In this document: positions 24,991-36,677 of the stretch, piece after piece
How the letters are laid out: each line of letters starts with the position of its first letter
Numbering within the stretch: position 1 is the first letter of the stretch
Assembly (NCBI GenBank): GCA_944470555.2
Contig: OX104134.1
Location: forward strand, 51,389,890-51,453,889
Direction of reading: 5' to 3'
From: Heterobilharzia americana
Taxonomy: Eukaryota; Platyhelminthes; Trematoda; Strigeidida; Schistosomatidae
DNA: 64,000 nucleotides
Translations under genes and position numbers: made by a program
Notes under the pieces: model-generated
Told to the model about the DNA's origin: nothing
The model's database searches: none
The model's input: the letters and a program-made list of their open reading frames with translations, nothing else

Positions 24991-25955
24991 ATTCGTGATA
25001 TATCATGGTCATCATTCATTCTCATCAGTGAGCATTCACCTCTCACTCGGATTGCATGTTGTTAATGACTGATCACTCACTTTATTCCATCAAAATTTTG
25101 TTAGTGCTACACTAATAGCCTAATTTAATTTAATAGGGTATTTTATCTCAATCTACTCGTCAAACTTTCCGTTTGCAGTATTTCTGGATGCTGTAACTAG
25201 AAATTCCTTGTTTCACTCCGTCACTACACTCGTGAGTCTGTATCTGAGTCATTCAATACTACACAGAGTACCAACTAATCTTTAGGATTCTCTTTTAGAC
25301 AATCAGATGCTAGTTGTATCACTAATAACTTGCTCTGCTCGAAATCGTGCACGTCGATGAACATATTTAGGGACAATTCTATACTTTATACATCGGATTT
25401 TTAAAAAATACGATATCTGTGAAGGTAGTATCATTTTGTTAACCGGTTTTTGAACAGGAAGATGATATATTTTCAACAAGGTAACAGTAGAACTTCAACA
25501 CAGTGAGTGTTGTTGTGTATCCAATATAATAATTTCGTTTGAATAAGTGAGTAGTTTAAAAATTGCCTTTCTTATTTCTCAATTAAAATGGAGCTATTCC
25601 CTTTTACTTCCACTGAACATAAGTTGACAAGTGTATGATGAGATTAGCAAAAGGGAATATATTTGTAATATGCAAGTCTATTAGCGTCAGCAGATACAAT
25701 TTATTAGCGACAACTTTAACTTCAAAGAAAATAACTTTCTGAGACATATCCGCCACAGACTAGTTTCAAACAGAAGTTACTATCATCATTTAAGTTTTAG
25801 ATACGAAACAGGTTGAATCGAAGTGTGAATAATTGCATATTGGGCTACGAACCTCAATTAATACGTCAAGGACGTATGGGGGCATGTATTTGTGCATACC
25901 AAAGTGAATTTAGCCAGTGCGGACCCTCTGACTCATTAATGACTGGTATTCGAAA

Positions 25956-26914
<959 letters not shown>

Positions 26915-27660
26915 CTATTATGATTTTGAAATGGTGGAGAATATTTGTAGTCCAGGTGGATGATCTTAGTTGTATTTTTTTCTCTGAGCTGTTTTGTTTA
27001 ATCATATGTCGTAAGCATGGCCTCTAGTTTTCTCTTTTGATTGTCAACCACCAACTGATATCTCAGGATCCGATGGTATGCATATGTGATCACCAATTGT
27101 ACCATTCGTCTTCCACTTTGTTCGCTTATTTTCTATCCCACTAGTCAATAAGTGGTCTATATTTCACACTCTTCGGCAGGACAGTGACAGGATTAAACAA
27201 CCCAGCTCAGAGGACACAATACAGCCGAGATCATCCACCTGAGGTACGAACGTTCTCCACTAATTCAAAATCATACCAGAGTAACACGCTTCACGTAGCT
27301 CGATCAAAGGGCTTCCCCAAGAAGCAAGCTTCCAAAAAATAACAACTATTCTTTCTTTATGAGTGCCCACCTCAGTATGTTCTGCTGAAGAGTGTTAGAT
27401 ATAGACCACTGACTGTCCAGTAGGGTGGAAACAAATGAATAGAGTGGAAGACGAATGATACAATTGATCACAGATGCATACTATCGGATCCTGAAACACC
27501 AATCGGTCATTGACAATCAAAAGAGAAAACTAGAGGCCATGCTTACGACACACTATTAAACAACCCAGCCCAGAGAACAAAATACAACCAAGAAATTCTA
27601 AAGCCTCAAACATCTGCATATAGTTACTATGATTCGAGTAGTGATACTCCACCCATCTAT
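26915..27660. repeat. Nested inverted repeats made of Penelope-like terminal sequences
   Basis: A segment at 26918-27005 (GGAGAATATTTGTAGTCCAG, GGTGGATGATCTTAG) is inverted at 27187-27283 and again, more degraded, at 27545-27650. The neighbouring segment 27005-27180 (ATGGCCTCTAGTTTTCTC) is inverted at 27400-27543. The first segment also occurs at the end of the Penelope-like element near 32820-32880, so these are probably element ends stacked by repeated insertion. No open frame was found. Confidence 0.6.
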
Positions 27661-29178
27661 TTTATAGACATCAGTCAACGGAGAATATTCAGAACGATAG
27701 GTAGATGTGAGTTGAAGAATATCCAAGGGATAATATATAATATATATAACTATTATTATCAATAACAAAAATGACGAAATATTATCCAGTACTTTTACGG
27801 TAAGTGGTGGTTACATTGCAAAATAGTTCATACGATACACTCAGGACCAAACCACACAATATGGGTTAATCTCCAGTGACGAATCAATATAAAAAAAAGA
27901 ACTACTTAAGATTTCAACCAGGATCCGTTATTTCATGTTATCAGACTGAGTTAATGGATACATCAAAGAGCAGTTAGCATGCGAATAGGATGTAGCCTAT
28001 GAATCAGCAAACACAGAAACAGCGTATGCTTCTTTTACTGTCTCATTTCCATCTTAGAACTGTCGTTCCACTGATATTACTAAATTATTGGCGGAAAACA
28101 TCATTAAACAGTACTATGTAAACAGTAACCAGGATATACATTGAAATTCTTTGTTAAATCTATTTGGAAACAGTTTCTACTACGAGATGATGTGAGGTAA
28201 GGTGTCACTGAAAACGTATGGGGGCTGCGTGTCCATTCCATCCTGATCTAGGCGGAAGATTTCACATAAATGACCTCAATATTTTCAGATTCTAAAGCGA
28301 ACAAATGACCATCCAATCACTGTTAGAAATGCACTCTATATACCGTCCCCTTCCTAAATGTCTAAACACCTATTTATTTAATAGACCGCTGAGTTGAATC
28401 GATAAATATGAGATTGACGAGTTAGTCATTGTTATTGTTGTTTTTTCTCCTTCGGATAAGAATAATTTCATTTGAAGAAAACGGTTTACAAATAATTAGC
28501 TCTCGACTTTGTCTCCTAATTGCTATTGCTTTCAGTCGATAATCATTCGGAAATAATCTATACAGTTGATGTATGATGATGTGATCTAGTACTAGATAGT
28601 ATGCTGATTAGCTATTTGTGATTTTTGTATTCTGAATGAGAAAACATTTCATTATCACTGTGAAATATTAGTGACAAGCTGAAGTTAGACTGCACAACCT
28701 GGTTCACAGCAAGTTACCTAACACATCAGAGGAGGTGTTATCGATTCAACTACTTGTCTGTGTTTTAATTTGGCCTTCATCATCTGAACATTTTGATAAT
28801 TAGCTTAGTTTGTCTTATGCCACCGTTTAGCTTGCAGCAAATTGAGTATTTTGATGAAATACGCATTACTTTACTCCATTATGATAGTGAAAATATCGTT
28901 GACATATTACTCTACATTTAAGCAGTCTGGTTTTGCTGTGTTTAACAGCTACAGGATATCAATCAACTATTTCTTTGAAAGAAGTGTGCGGTATGGTATT
29001 CTATGATGTTCCGTTTAATTTCCAAGTATAAATTCTTCGGAGATAAGAAGGTAGTTTGTTAGGTTTACGTGCTTGTTCCGAAGGTCAACTGAGTAAAGAA
29101 AGATATTTTGTATAATAGTTATTAGCTGATCAGATTTGTCTCAAGACATTTTTTCAATGTATTTTTTTTGTGTTGTAG
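27661..29178. other. Intron 2 end, no feature
   Basis: Leads to the exon 3 acceptor at 29177-29178. Nothing else recognised. Confidence 0.5.
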
Positions 29179-29308
29179 TATAATGCACACAATCGTTGTT
29201 AATGTGGACAATGAACCGATCAGCTTCCTTCCAAATGGTGGGCTCAACGTCTCCAAGTTATATATTTATAATTCAAGGATTATCGAAGGTCGGATGAAAT
29301 GGTACAAG
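29179..29308 (+). CDS. NMDA receptor GluN2-like gene, exon 3 in this window (linker to ligand-binding domain)
   Basis: Codes for IMHTIVVNVDNEPISFLPNG and on to GRMKWYK. It matches the GluN2 stretch that runs from the end of the amino-terminal domain (FSEDGY...) to the KWERVGKW entry into S1. The acceptor follows a T-rich run, TTGTGTTGTAG, ending at 29178, and the donor is AAG|GTAGAT at 29308/29309. It starts with one base completing Asp and ends in phase 0, so the next exon continues directly with VGTW. A pure TA microsatellite begins about 17 bases after the donor, closer than usual for intronic simple repeats. Confidence 0.85.
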
Positions 29309-29323
29309 GTAGATTTTTACTCC

Positions 29324-29325
<2 letters not shown>

Positions 29326-29412
<87 letters not shown>
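29326..29412. repeat. (TA)n microsatellite, about 86 bp, next to the exon 3 donor
   Basis: Begins 17-18 bases after the 5' splice site of exon 3. Pure TA alternation to 29412. Length polymorphism is expected. Confidence 0.97.
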
Positions 29413-29414
<2 letters not shown>

Positions 29415-30030
29415 GAGTTTCATTCAATACAGAGAACCGTGGCAATATTCGCTAGAGCTCTCAACCCACCAGAAATAAGTTTCGCTTTCAAATCGCACTT
29501 TGTATGATTTCAACCTACCGACCATTCTGAATAATAAGCCGTCAAGTACTGCGTGTAGCTCACATACTATTACATAGACCTATATTAGCATGACTTGCAT
29601 TACAAACGCATACATGTATGTGTGTTTAACTCAATAGACACACCAATTTCAATAAAGATGCGACTAACTGTTTTGATCAGATGTTTGCTACCGACTGCAT
29701 CTACATCTTTGAGCAGGTGGTTGAAATGTATGTGTTTATTTAAAAATTATGGTGCAGGTCTGATTAGATGCTAAAGCTCCGATGTAACTGGTTTCTCTAA
29801 ATAATTACCAATTATGGATATAGAGGTAGTTGAGAATGATCTGAATTTGGCCAGCGACTGATGCTTATAATCAAGGTACCATTAGAACGAACTGTGTTTC
29901 GGAAATAACTGTACTCGACTTCTAAAGTTCACAGATTCAAAAAAAAATACACCAACAAACAGAAGAAGTTACTAGGGGACCACAGATATTTTGACGGTGT
30001 TGTGATCTCTGAGCTGGAAAGTTTAATCGT

Positions 30031-30066
30031 GGAGCTTTCGATATCATTCTAGACAGCATCATCAGC
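30031..30066 (-). ncRNA. Possible hammerhead-like motif at a Penelope-like 3' end
   Basis: On the minus strand CTGATGA (30059-30065) is followed by TGCTGTCTAGAATGATATC and GAAA (30036-30039). The stem II would be GCTGTC with GATATC, with one mismatch and an unpaired T. Penelope-like elements are reported to carry hammerheads near their ends, which makes the place right. No clear stem III or cleavage triplet could be assigned. Confidence 0.35.
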
Positions 30067-31183
30067 ATGAACTTCAGAAAGAAGTAAGATATAAGGTTTT
30101 CTCCACAATTTATTCGGAAACTTGTTCTGATGGCCTTGTGCGTGAGTGGTTATTTCCCCCAAGGTACTGTCACAGTCTCCACATTTTTTTCGATCGGCTG
30201 TCTTGACAACTGACCTTCTCGTTGTTTCTTATTGGTCAGTAGATTGGGTCATTGTTAACATGTGTGTTGATCGCCGGCTGACCTGAATACCAAGCTTGTA
30301 AAAATTCTCTGTCATTCTTTCTATTTCCTCTATCCAAGATTGCCACATTTTTACAGTCGAATTCATGTCCACACTTGCCCTTATGCGTTGGTATGAGTGG
30401 AGATTTGTCATGATGTTTCACTGAAAGTTGATGATCATGTGGATGGATACGAAGAGGTTGACCACTCTGTCCAGTGAAGTGTTTTTTGCAGCTTCAGCAG
30501 TTATATTTTTGCAGATAATGTTTGGTCTGTCTATCTTTGTTATTGTACCCTTTGGCCTGCACAACAGAGAGAGAAGAGATTTTTTGAGCTTATGAACTAC
30601 AGTGATTCCAAAAGGCTGTAATAATCTAACCCCGATCTCGGATAGGTTTGAGGTTGACAAAAAACTATGGTAACATCTGTTGATGAAGTTACGTGGATAA
30701 CCGTTCTTCAGGAAAACTGTCTTCTTTTTTGCACAAGGTTAATGTACTACAGTATGTCTTCGGTCTTTTGAACAACGTTTTCATATCTCTGATTTTGTGT
30801 GCTGTTGGGTTGTTACTACCGTAGTTGAGAATATGATGCGCACGAGTTGGTTTTCTGTATACTTCAGTTCCCAATTTCTCTGAATCCTTTCTAGTGAACA
30901 CAACATCTAAAATGCATGTTTGTTATTTGAGTCCTCTCCAACTGTGAATTTGATGTCGTCGAAATTGTTGATTAATTTTAAGCGTTTTTCAATTCATTTC
31001 TTATAATGATTACAATTTAAAGTTTTGATTTGATCAACTGTAATACCACAGTTTCAAATCCTCGCATTACAGCTTCTTCAATTAGCCTTGATATTAGCAA
31101 TCCACTGATGTTCCCTTTATCTGTTTATACAATTTACCGTTGAACTTAAAATATATTGTAAGGCATAAATCAATTAATTCCAT

Positions 31184-31632
31184 CATTGAATTTGGGGGGT
31201 TTGTGGGGATTTGGAGATATTTCAAGTTGGTATTCATCCTTGACTGAAATCAGTTGGAGGAACAATGAAAACCTGAGGGCGCTGGACAGCTGTTTCATCC
31301 TAGTACGGGCTCCTCAGCAGCGCGCACCACCATGGATAGAACCCATGACCTCTAGGTTCCATGGCCAGCGCGTTACCATTGAGTCACTGGGTCGGTATTC
31401 AATGGTCCATATTTGCAACTTCTGTTAGTTCACAACATAGCGCGACCTCCACACAATGTCATCGTTAAGTATTTGTCCTTACGACCATCAGGTTTGCCCT
31501 ACTGGTCATGACTTCTCACTGGAGCTCCAAGTATCACCTCTCGAGGCTAGTCACCGATGAGCACTAGTTCACTTGAATTTGGGGGGATTGTGGGGATCTA
31601 GAGATTTTTCAAGTTGGTATTCATCGTGGACT
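31184..31632 (-). mobile_element. Hammerhead SINE-like insertion longer than one unit, within a Penelope-like RT
   Basis: Interrupts the Penelope-like element between its ALYT and YFKFNG segments. A block starting GAATTTGGGGGGTTTGTGGG at 31187 recurs at 31574 (GAATTTGGGGGGATTGTGGG) and runs for about 60 bases in both, 387-388 bases apart. The insertion is therefore one full unit of about 388 bases plus a repeated start. The hammerhead and tRNA-like boxes (CACTGGGTCGG, GAACCCATGACC) are on the minus strand. Confidence 0.75.
31279..31323 (-). ncRNA. Hammerhead ribozyme, core and cleavage site intact
   Basis: Stem I GCGCTG/CAGCGC is perfect and has compensating changes relative to the GCACTG/CAGTGC of other units. 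CTGAGGA (complement at 31311-31317) and GAAA (31293-31296) are intact. Stem III is the minimal CAG/CUG with no loop, followed by the GUC triplet. Stem II (GCCC...GGAT) has one wobble and one mismatch in four pairs. The loop-less stem III is of the kind thought to work better as dimers. Confidence 0.65.
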
Positions 31633-32890
31633 GTGAAGAAGAATCGTTGTATCCTTAGGCAGTTTCTGTTCACCTGTGGTATATAAAGCTCCAACATCGG
31701 AAGTCACCATCATTTTGTCGTTTCTAATAGGAATGACCTTGATGTTTTTTGAAAACTGTGTCGAAGGTTTGATAGAGTGGCCGCATGATTTTACCAGATG
31801 TTTTAGTTCGCTGAAGAGTTTTTCAGAAAGATTGTAAGTTGGGGTTCCTGGAAGTGAAAAAATTGGTCGTAGTGAGATGTTTGGTTTGTGTATTTCTGGT
31901 CTACCATAGAAACGTAAAAGAACAGGTCCACTGGATTTCACTCTCCATTGCTCTTATTTGGCGATTTGTCCTAGCTTGACGAGTTTGTTAAAAGGTCTTC
32001 ATGATATGAGAGTCAAATTTTTGAATGGAATTTGTCTCAACTGGTTGATAAACATTCCGACCCATGAGTAAGTCTTCTGCCTTCTTGATGTGGTTGTCTT
32101 TATCCATTACTACTGTGGTTTAACCCTTATCGGCTCAAACTATGTCGACGTTCTTTCATTCTTCAGTTTCTTAAGAGCTCTCCGTTCCTCATTGGTTCGT
32201 CGAGAACTGTTTGCTTCTGCCTAGTTAGAGGTGCGATTACATGTCGAACTTTCCGTTAGGTCTCAGATTTTAGTCCCGAAGTCCTCAGTGATGACTCTTG
32301 GAATGCGAAGAATTTCTATCCTGAAGCTTCCTACCTACTGTAATTTAATCCTTTCTGAAGAAGAAATCCCTTTGATTTGGTCAGAGATTGTTTGGACTAC
32401 GTAGTCACTTGTTTCTTCCCCCTCTGATGCTTGTGGTTTCGGAATCTTAGCCAGTTTCTCTTGAAGGATTTTTCTTCTCCTATTTTTGCGTCATCCCAGT
32501 TTTCAACGTTGTAAAGTGTTTTGTTGTGAGTACCCCCTGAAAGGTTCTCTTTCAGCTTTCGATCATCTTTTGATATTTCCGAATCCTACAATGGGCGTTG
32601 ATGATCTTCAGTTATACCATGTGTCTACCACTCCTTTCCACTAATTCCCAGCCCACTGGATATTTAATGGTTGGATTGTATCTGATACTAGTTGATAGAA
32701 CATGCTTGTGTGGACAATCGTGTAGAAAATATGGTTGTTCTCCTGTGAAACCCTGCTTCTCGGCGAAGTTCTCATATTCCCTAATAACAAGAGGTGTTTG
32801 GCACTAGTAGAATTTTGAGATGATGGAGAATATTTGTAGCTCAGGAGGATAATTTTGATAGTGTTGTGTTCTCTGAACAACTGTGGTAGA

Positions 32891-33670
32891 TATATTCACA
32901 GATAGTTGGCAACAGATAGCTTTTAGGGCACTTAGTCGTGATCCAAAAACATAATGGAGATTCTTAGATGAGACTACTGCCGTGTTAGAGTCAGGCAGTA
33001 TAGATATATTCTATACCCCCATAAATTCAGTTGAAAATGTAGCCCAATTTATTCATGAGATGATGAAGCAGAACTAGTTATATTCGATATTGGAATAAAA
33101 AGCAGGGAAGATGGGTATCTGGACGCTGGTATCTACAGAAGGTCTGCACATTCTAATCGACAGGCTTCGGGTTATCTCAGTTGCTTGTCAGTGAAAATAG
33201 GTTTTGCTAAAACTTTAAATTATAGAGCGAAAATTTCAAACAGTAAGGCAGAAAATATACAAGATAAGACAAAAAAGCCTTTATACTCTATTATCACCCC
33301 ATCAACTGTCTAGAAATCCATGAAAAAAGAGCTGATACGCATACAAAGGTAATATAAGTGATAATAACGATAATAATGTTAAATAACAAACATTTTGATC
33401 CTCCAATGTTACGGCATGAGGGATGAACTTCAAAAGCGTACGAAGTATTATCAAACGGGCTTGGTTTAGAGTGGTATTTAAAAATGCAAACGCACTAAGA
33501 ATGATATGTGTAGGATAAAAGATTTTAAGCAGCCTAAAAAACAAATTAATTTTAATACACCAGTGAAAAATGTGTGCTTTATGGAGTGGATTATTGTATC
33601 ATCAGTAAATTTTTTAAAGCAAAGTTTACACCCAATCATAAGCTTTTTTCTTTTGGAAATAGTTCGGGCG
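32891..33670. other. Intron 3, no feature
   Basis: Between two Penelope-like elements. Nothing assignable. Confidence 0.5.
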
Positions 33671-34675
33671 AAAATTACTACCCGTGATCACACCAACAGT
33701 TAAAACATTTTAGCAATATTTATTAACACATTTAACAGTAAGCGTCAAATACATAGTCTTTACTCACTGTTTTTTAGTATGTTTGTTCAGTACAATGTTC
33801 TATACGGTTGACAGCTGTGTTGACTCACCTTTATTGTATGTGACAGGTGTGACATGTATAAACATGGATTCTGTTATTAATCTTTCTTTTCATCTGTTTT
33901 TCTTGGTCTCCAGAACTGTAATGTCGTTCCAATGGATCTTATGTTTTTCGTCCCATGCATGAGCTGCTAGCAGTGAACATTTTGCCAACATTTTGTATTT
34001 TCGTCCTTCTGAAGATTGACCTTTGTTAATCTTCGGTGCTCGTTCAGTCTGGTTTTCAAAGATCTGGATGTTTTTTCCACATACCTTATTGCAGTCTGCA
34101 CACGGTATTTTATTTACCAGATTGTTCTTGTCCAATTTTTTAACCGGATCTTTTAGTTGGTTCAAATTATTCTTTATTAAATTCATTGGTTTAAACGTTG
34201 CGAAAATAAAAGCCTTACTAAGGTTTCTTCTAATTGCCTCTGATTTAACTCTTTTGTATGGTAATACCACTGTCTTTTTGTAGTTATCTTTCTCAATAAC
34301 TCCTTTTGCCGACTTCTGTTTCTTCTTCTTGATGCTATCTTTTACGAACTGTTCTGGGTGTTGATTCTTAAGTAACATCTTGAATAAAATATTAGTCGCT
34401 TTTCGTTGGTCATCAGAGCATGTTGTTAGTCTACGTATTATGTTTACCGGACCCTGTATTAACCTTCGTTTTACTGTAGTTGGATAAGCTGAGTGGTAAT
34501 TCAAAAACCTTCCAGAATGCGTCATTTTCTTATAGGGTCTTGTTTTTTAAAGTGTCTTCTACAGTTCTTTTGATTTTACAGTCCAACATCGGAAGATCTT
34601 CCAATTCATACTCTATGTGTGAATATATATTGCTAAAATATTTCAAATGTTGGTGTGATCGCAGGTAGTAATTTT
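33671..34675 (-). mobile_element. Short Penelope-like element flanked by inverted terminal repeats
   Basis: Arms of about 50 bases at 33671-33721 and 34626-34675 are inverted copies of each other (GATCACACCAACA within both, about 85% identical by eye). They enclose a 5'-truncated Penelope-like element that begins in the RT at LPMLDCKIKR (the LPFLDC motif, minus strand near 34585) and includes the 211-codon frame described separately. Penelope elements are known to carry long terminal repeats in direct or inverted arrangement, so the inverted arms fit a 5'-truncated insertion. The 5' part of the RT is missing. Confidence 0.75.
33890..34525 (-). CDS. Penelope-like RT thumb plus GIY-YIG endonuclease fragment, 211 codons open
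   Basis: Starts at MTHSGRFLNYHSAYPTTVKR, the RT thumb segment (SGRFLNYHSxHP in the family). A lysine-rich linker KKKKQKSAKG follows at about residue 80, then VLPYKRVKSEAIRRNL. The GIY-YIG-type domain has IPCADCNKVCGKN (two Cys of the family's CxxC), and HAWDEKHKIHWNDITVLE at about residues 190-207 is the HA..H..DW motif. In the family the position after CxxC is YxGxTxR, whereas here it reads VCGKNIQ, so the catalytic Tyr and Arg look lost. The Met is probably not a real start: the frame upstream is joined by a shift near 34530. Functional expression is doubtful. Confidence 0.6.
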   Translation of the reverse strand: MTHSGRFLNYHSAYPTTVKRRLIQGPVNIIRRLTTCSDDQRKATNILFKMLLKNQHPEQFVKDSIKKKKQKSAKGVIEKDNYKKTVVLPYKRVKSEAIRRNLSKAFIFATFKPMNLIKNNLNQLKDPVKKLDKNNLVNKIPCADCNKVCGKNIQIFENQTERAPKINKGQSSEGRKYKMLAKCSLLAAHAWDEKHKIHWNDITVLETKKNR

Positions 34676-36503
34676 GCATTAAAAAATTTATGCAAAATAC
34701 TTCAGTTTACCGAATTCTATGAAATCATTTTGCGGTCAAGTATATGGATCAAACTAGTCGGTTGAAGTCAGTTAAATCAAAAGAGCACAAAATCTTTGTC
34801 AAACGTAGAATGTCAGACTTTAGTAAGATAAATCATCGAGAGAAAAGCTGTAGAAATACATACAGTTACGCAGAATCACATAATCGAATGGAACAGCGAT
34901 TATCGTAAAAATTAATTAGGTACGGGGAAGAAAGAAACCGATTGCTAATCATTGGATTTGTACGGTTGAACACAAATTGCATACACCTAGAAAATTGTGC
35001 TACCCAAATCACAAAGAAAGGGGAATAAGTAGAACCGTAGATGTAGTATGAAAGTTATGAAGTTAACTTTGACATGACTGTGGACAATCGTTTTCTACGA
35101 AATGCCATCCATTAAATTATGTTGTGACGACACAGTATGCGAAATGTTCAACTGTCAACATGGAAACAATAGCATATTCCAGATGGAATAAAAAATCTAG
35201 TAAAATGGACTAAGGTCAGGTTTGCCTATATGAAACATCCAGAGTTATTATTACAATTTATTTGCCAGTAGTCGATATACTGATAAAAATCTACACAATA
35301 CGATATTTAGTGAAGTTGCAACACCTCAGTCCTGTTCTAAGTTGAACCTATATTATCAATAATGGAAGCAAGGTGACTAAGCTATATTACTCAATCCTGA
35401 TTCCAAATATTGATGATGATCAGGAGAAAACTCGGCAACTAGATCTCATGGCACTTTTCTCTAAGCTTTTCCATAGTTTTGATAAGGTACCTTGGTCCAT
35501 AAATTCAATAATCCTTGACTGACTAGCAGGTGGTCATCTGTTGCCATAAGAGAACACTGTGTAAAGGTGTAACTGACCCGTAGCAATATTTCCCTATTTG
35601 TAAGGTTAGTTGTAGTTTAAACTAATTACAACATCTTTGACTGCATCAATAAACATTGTCGGTTCAGACTTCACCCACTTCCGAGCATGGGTTGCTAATA
35701 AAAAGACAATGTGCAGGTTAAATCTATTCCATCGATCCATACCCATAACTCCATTGATCCTGCAGTAAGGGTAATTTTCACTGTTCACCAAAGGAAATTA
35801 AATAAAACTTGACTAAAGTTAGAAAGAAAAAATCTGTGGAAGTAGAAGAGGAAATGCACTCAACTGATAAGTAAAAATAGGCATGAAAAAACTGATATTG
35901 ATGGGGAAATTGGGAATTGAAATACCCTTGACGAATATGTGCACGTATGTACAGTGGACAATGAGCCATTATCTATGCATGGGAGTTAATGATATACTTG
36001 GCGTCCAAAACCTCAGTAGGGGGAGCAGCACTTGAAACCACGACCCACTGATAGAAAGTCAACTTTCGAAACCAGTAAGCATTTCAGCATATTGAAAGGA
36101 AATGCGCAGTCTTTGCGTAGAGAGGAAAGAATAACCATCGAGTTATTTATCCATAATTAATGGATTCTGATTCCCACCCCATACACACAATATTAACTGA
36201 TACTTTAAAAATCATCATCTTAAATTATAAAACTTGTAATTCAGAGGAAAGCATATTAGTCTCTGGATACAACAGTCACCTCAAATTTTCCGACAGCCAA
36301 TGATTTTTTATTAAATACACATTCAGATAAAAAATATCCCTTAACAATTCTTTTTTCTGCATTACTGGTGATACCCCCTACTTTTCATATACCTGTAACA
36401 TGTTTTAAAGTACACAACTGAAGTATTCATAACTCACTCTATTACTTTTTGTATTCATGTGTTACAGGGACTTACCTGTTTGTGTATTATTATTGATTTA
36501 TAG
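34676..36503. other. Intron 3 end
   Basis: Contains the left 86-bp direct repeat (36137-36222). Otherwise unrecognised. Confidence 0.5.
36137..36222 (+). repeat. 86-bp direct repeat, left copy
   Basis: Starts ATCGAGTTATTTATCCATAA and ends AAAATCATCATCTTA. The partner at 37521-37606 has the same length and about four mismatches. Function unknown; the pair flanks exon 4. Confidence 0.85.
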
Positions 36504-36677
36504 GTTGGAACTTGGTCTATGAGTAGCAAATGGGGTCGAAGTAAATCAAGACTTAGAATTGATGGTGTTACATGGCCAGGTGCATCGAATTCCCCACCTA
36601 GAGGTCGACCACACAAATTCAAATTACGTGTGGTAACAATAAAAGAAATACCATTTGTAATTTATAGCAAAGCCCAG
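36504..36677 (+). CDS. NMDA receptor GluN2-like gene, exon 4 in this window (start of S1)
   Basis: 58 codons in phase 0 at both ends. They start VGTWSMSSKWGRSKS and end with LRVVTIKEIPFVIYSKAQ. This matches the GluN2 S1 start, GKW...VWPR...LTVVTLEEAPFVIVE, in order. WPGASNSP corresponds to the VWPR turn, and TIKEIPFVIY is the first beta strand of the ligand-binding domain. The acceptor is ATTTATAG ending at 36503 and the donor is CCCAG|GTAAG at 36677/36678. The exon sits between two 86-bp direct repeats at 36137-36222 and 37521-37606. Confidence 0.9.

Larger units (their letters stand above)
29985..32890 (-). mobile_element. Penelope-like element with GIY-YIG domain, split by a hammerhead SINE
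   Basis: Read on the minus strand from about 32890. First comes a terminal segment (GGAGAATATTTGTAGCTCAG complement near 32824-32850), then KADKG...TTVVMDKDNHIKKAEDLL. Next is LLRFYGRPEIHKPNISLRPI with TPTYNLSEKLFSELKHLVKS (31621-31941) and the ALYT position, followed by an interruption by the repeat at 31184-31632. The RT then resumes with YFKFNGKLYKQ. The C-terminal endonuclease reads CxxCKKHFTGQSG near 30460, then GHEFDCKNVAILDR and REFLQAWYSG (30236-30421), which is the GIY-YIG end. Stops and frameshifts are frequent. Confidence 0.8.

Noticed and set aside
29168..29455. Reading exon 3 through to the Ile-Tyr run as one ORF
   Set aside because: A good donor at 29308/29309 and phase match to exon 4 show that the microsatellite is intronic.
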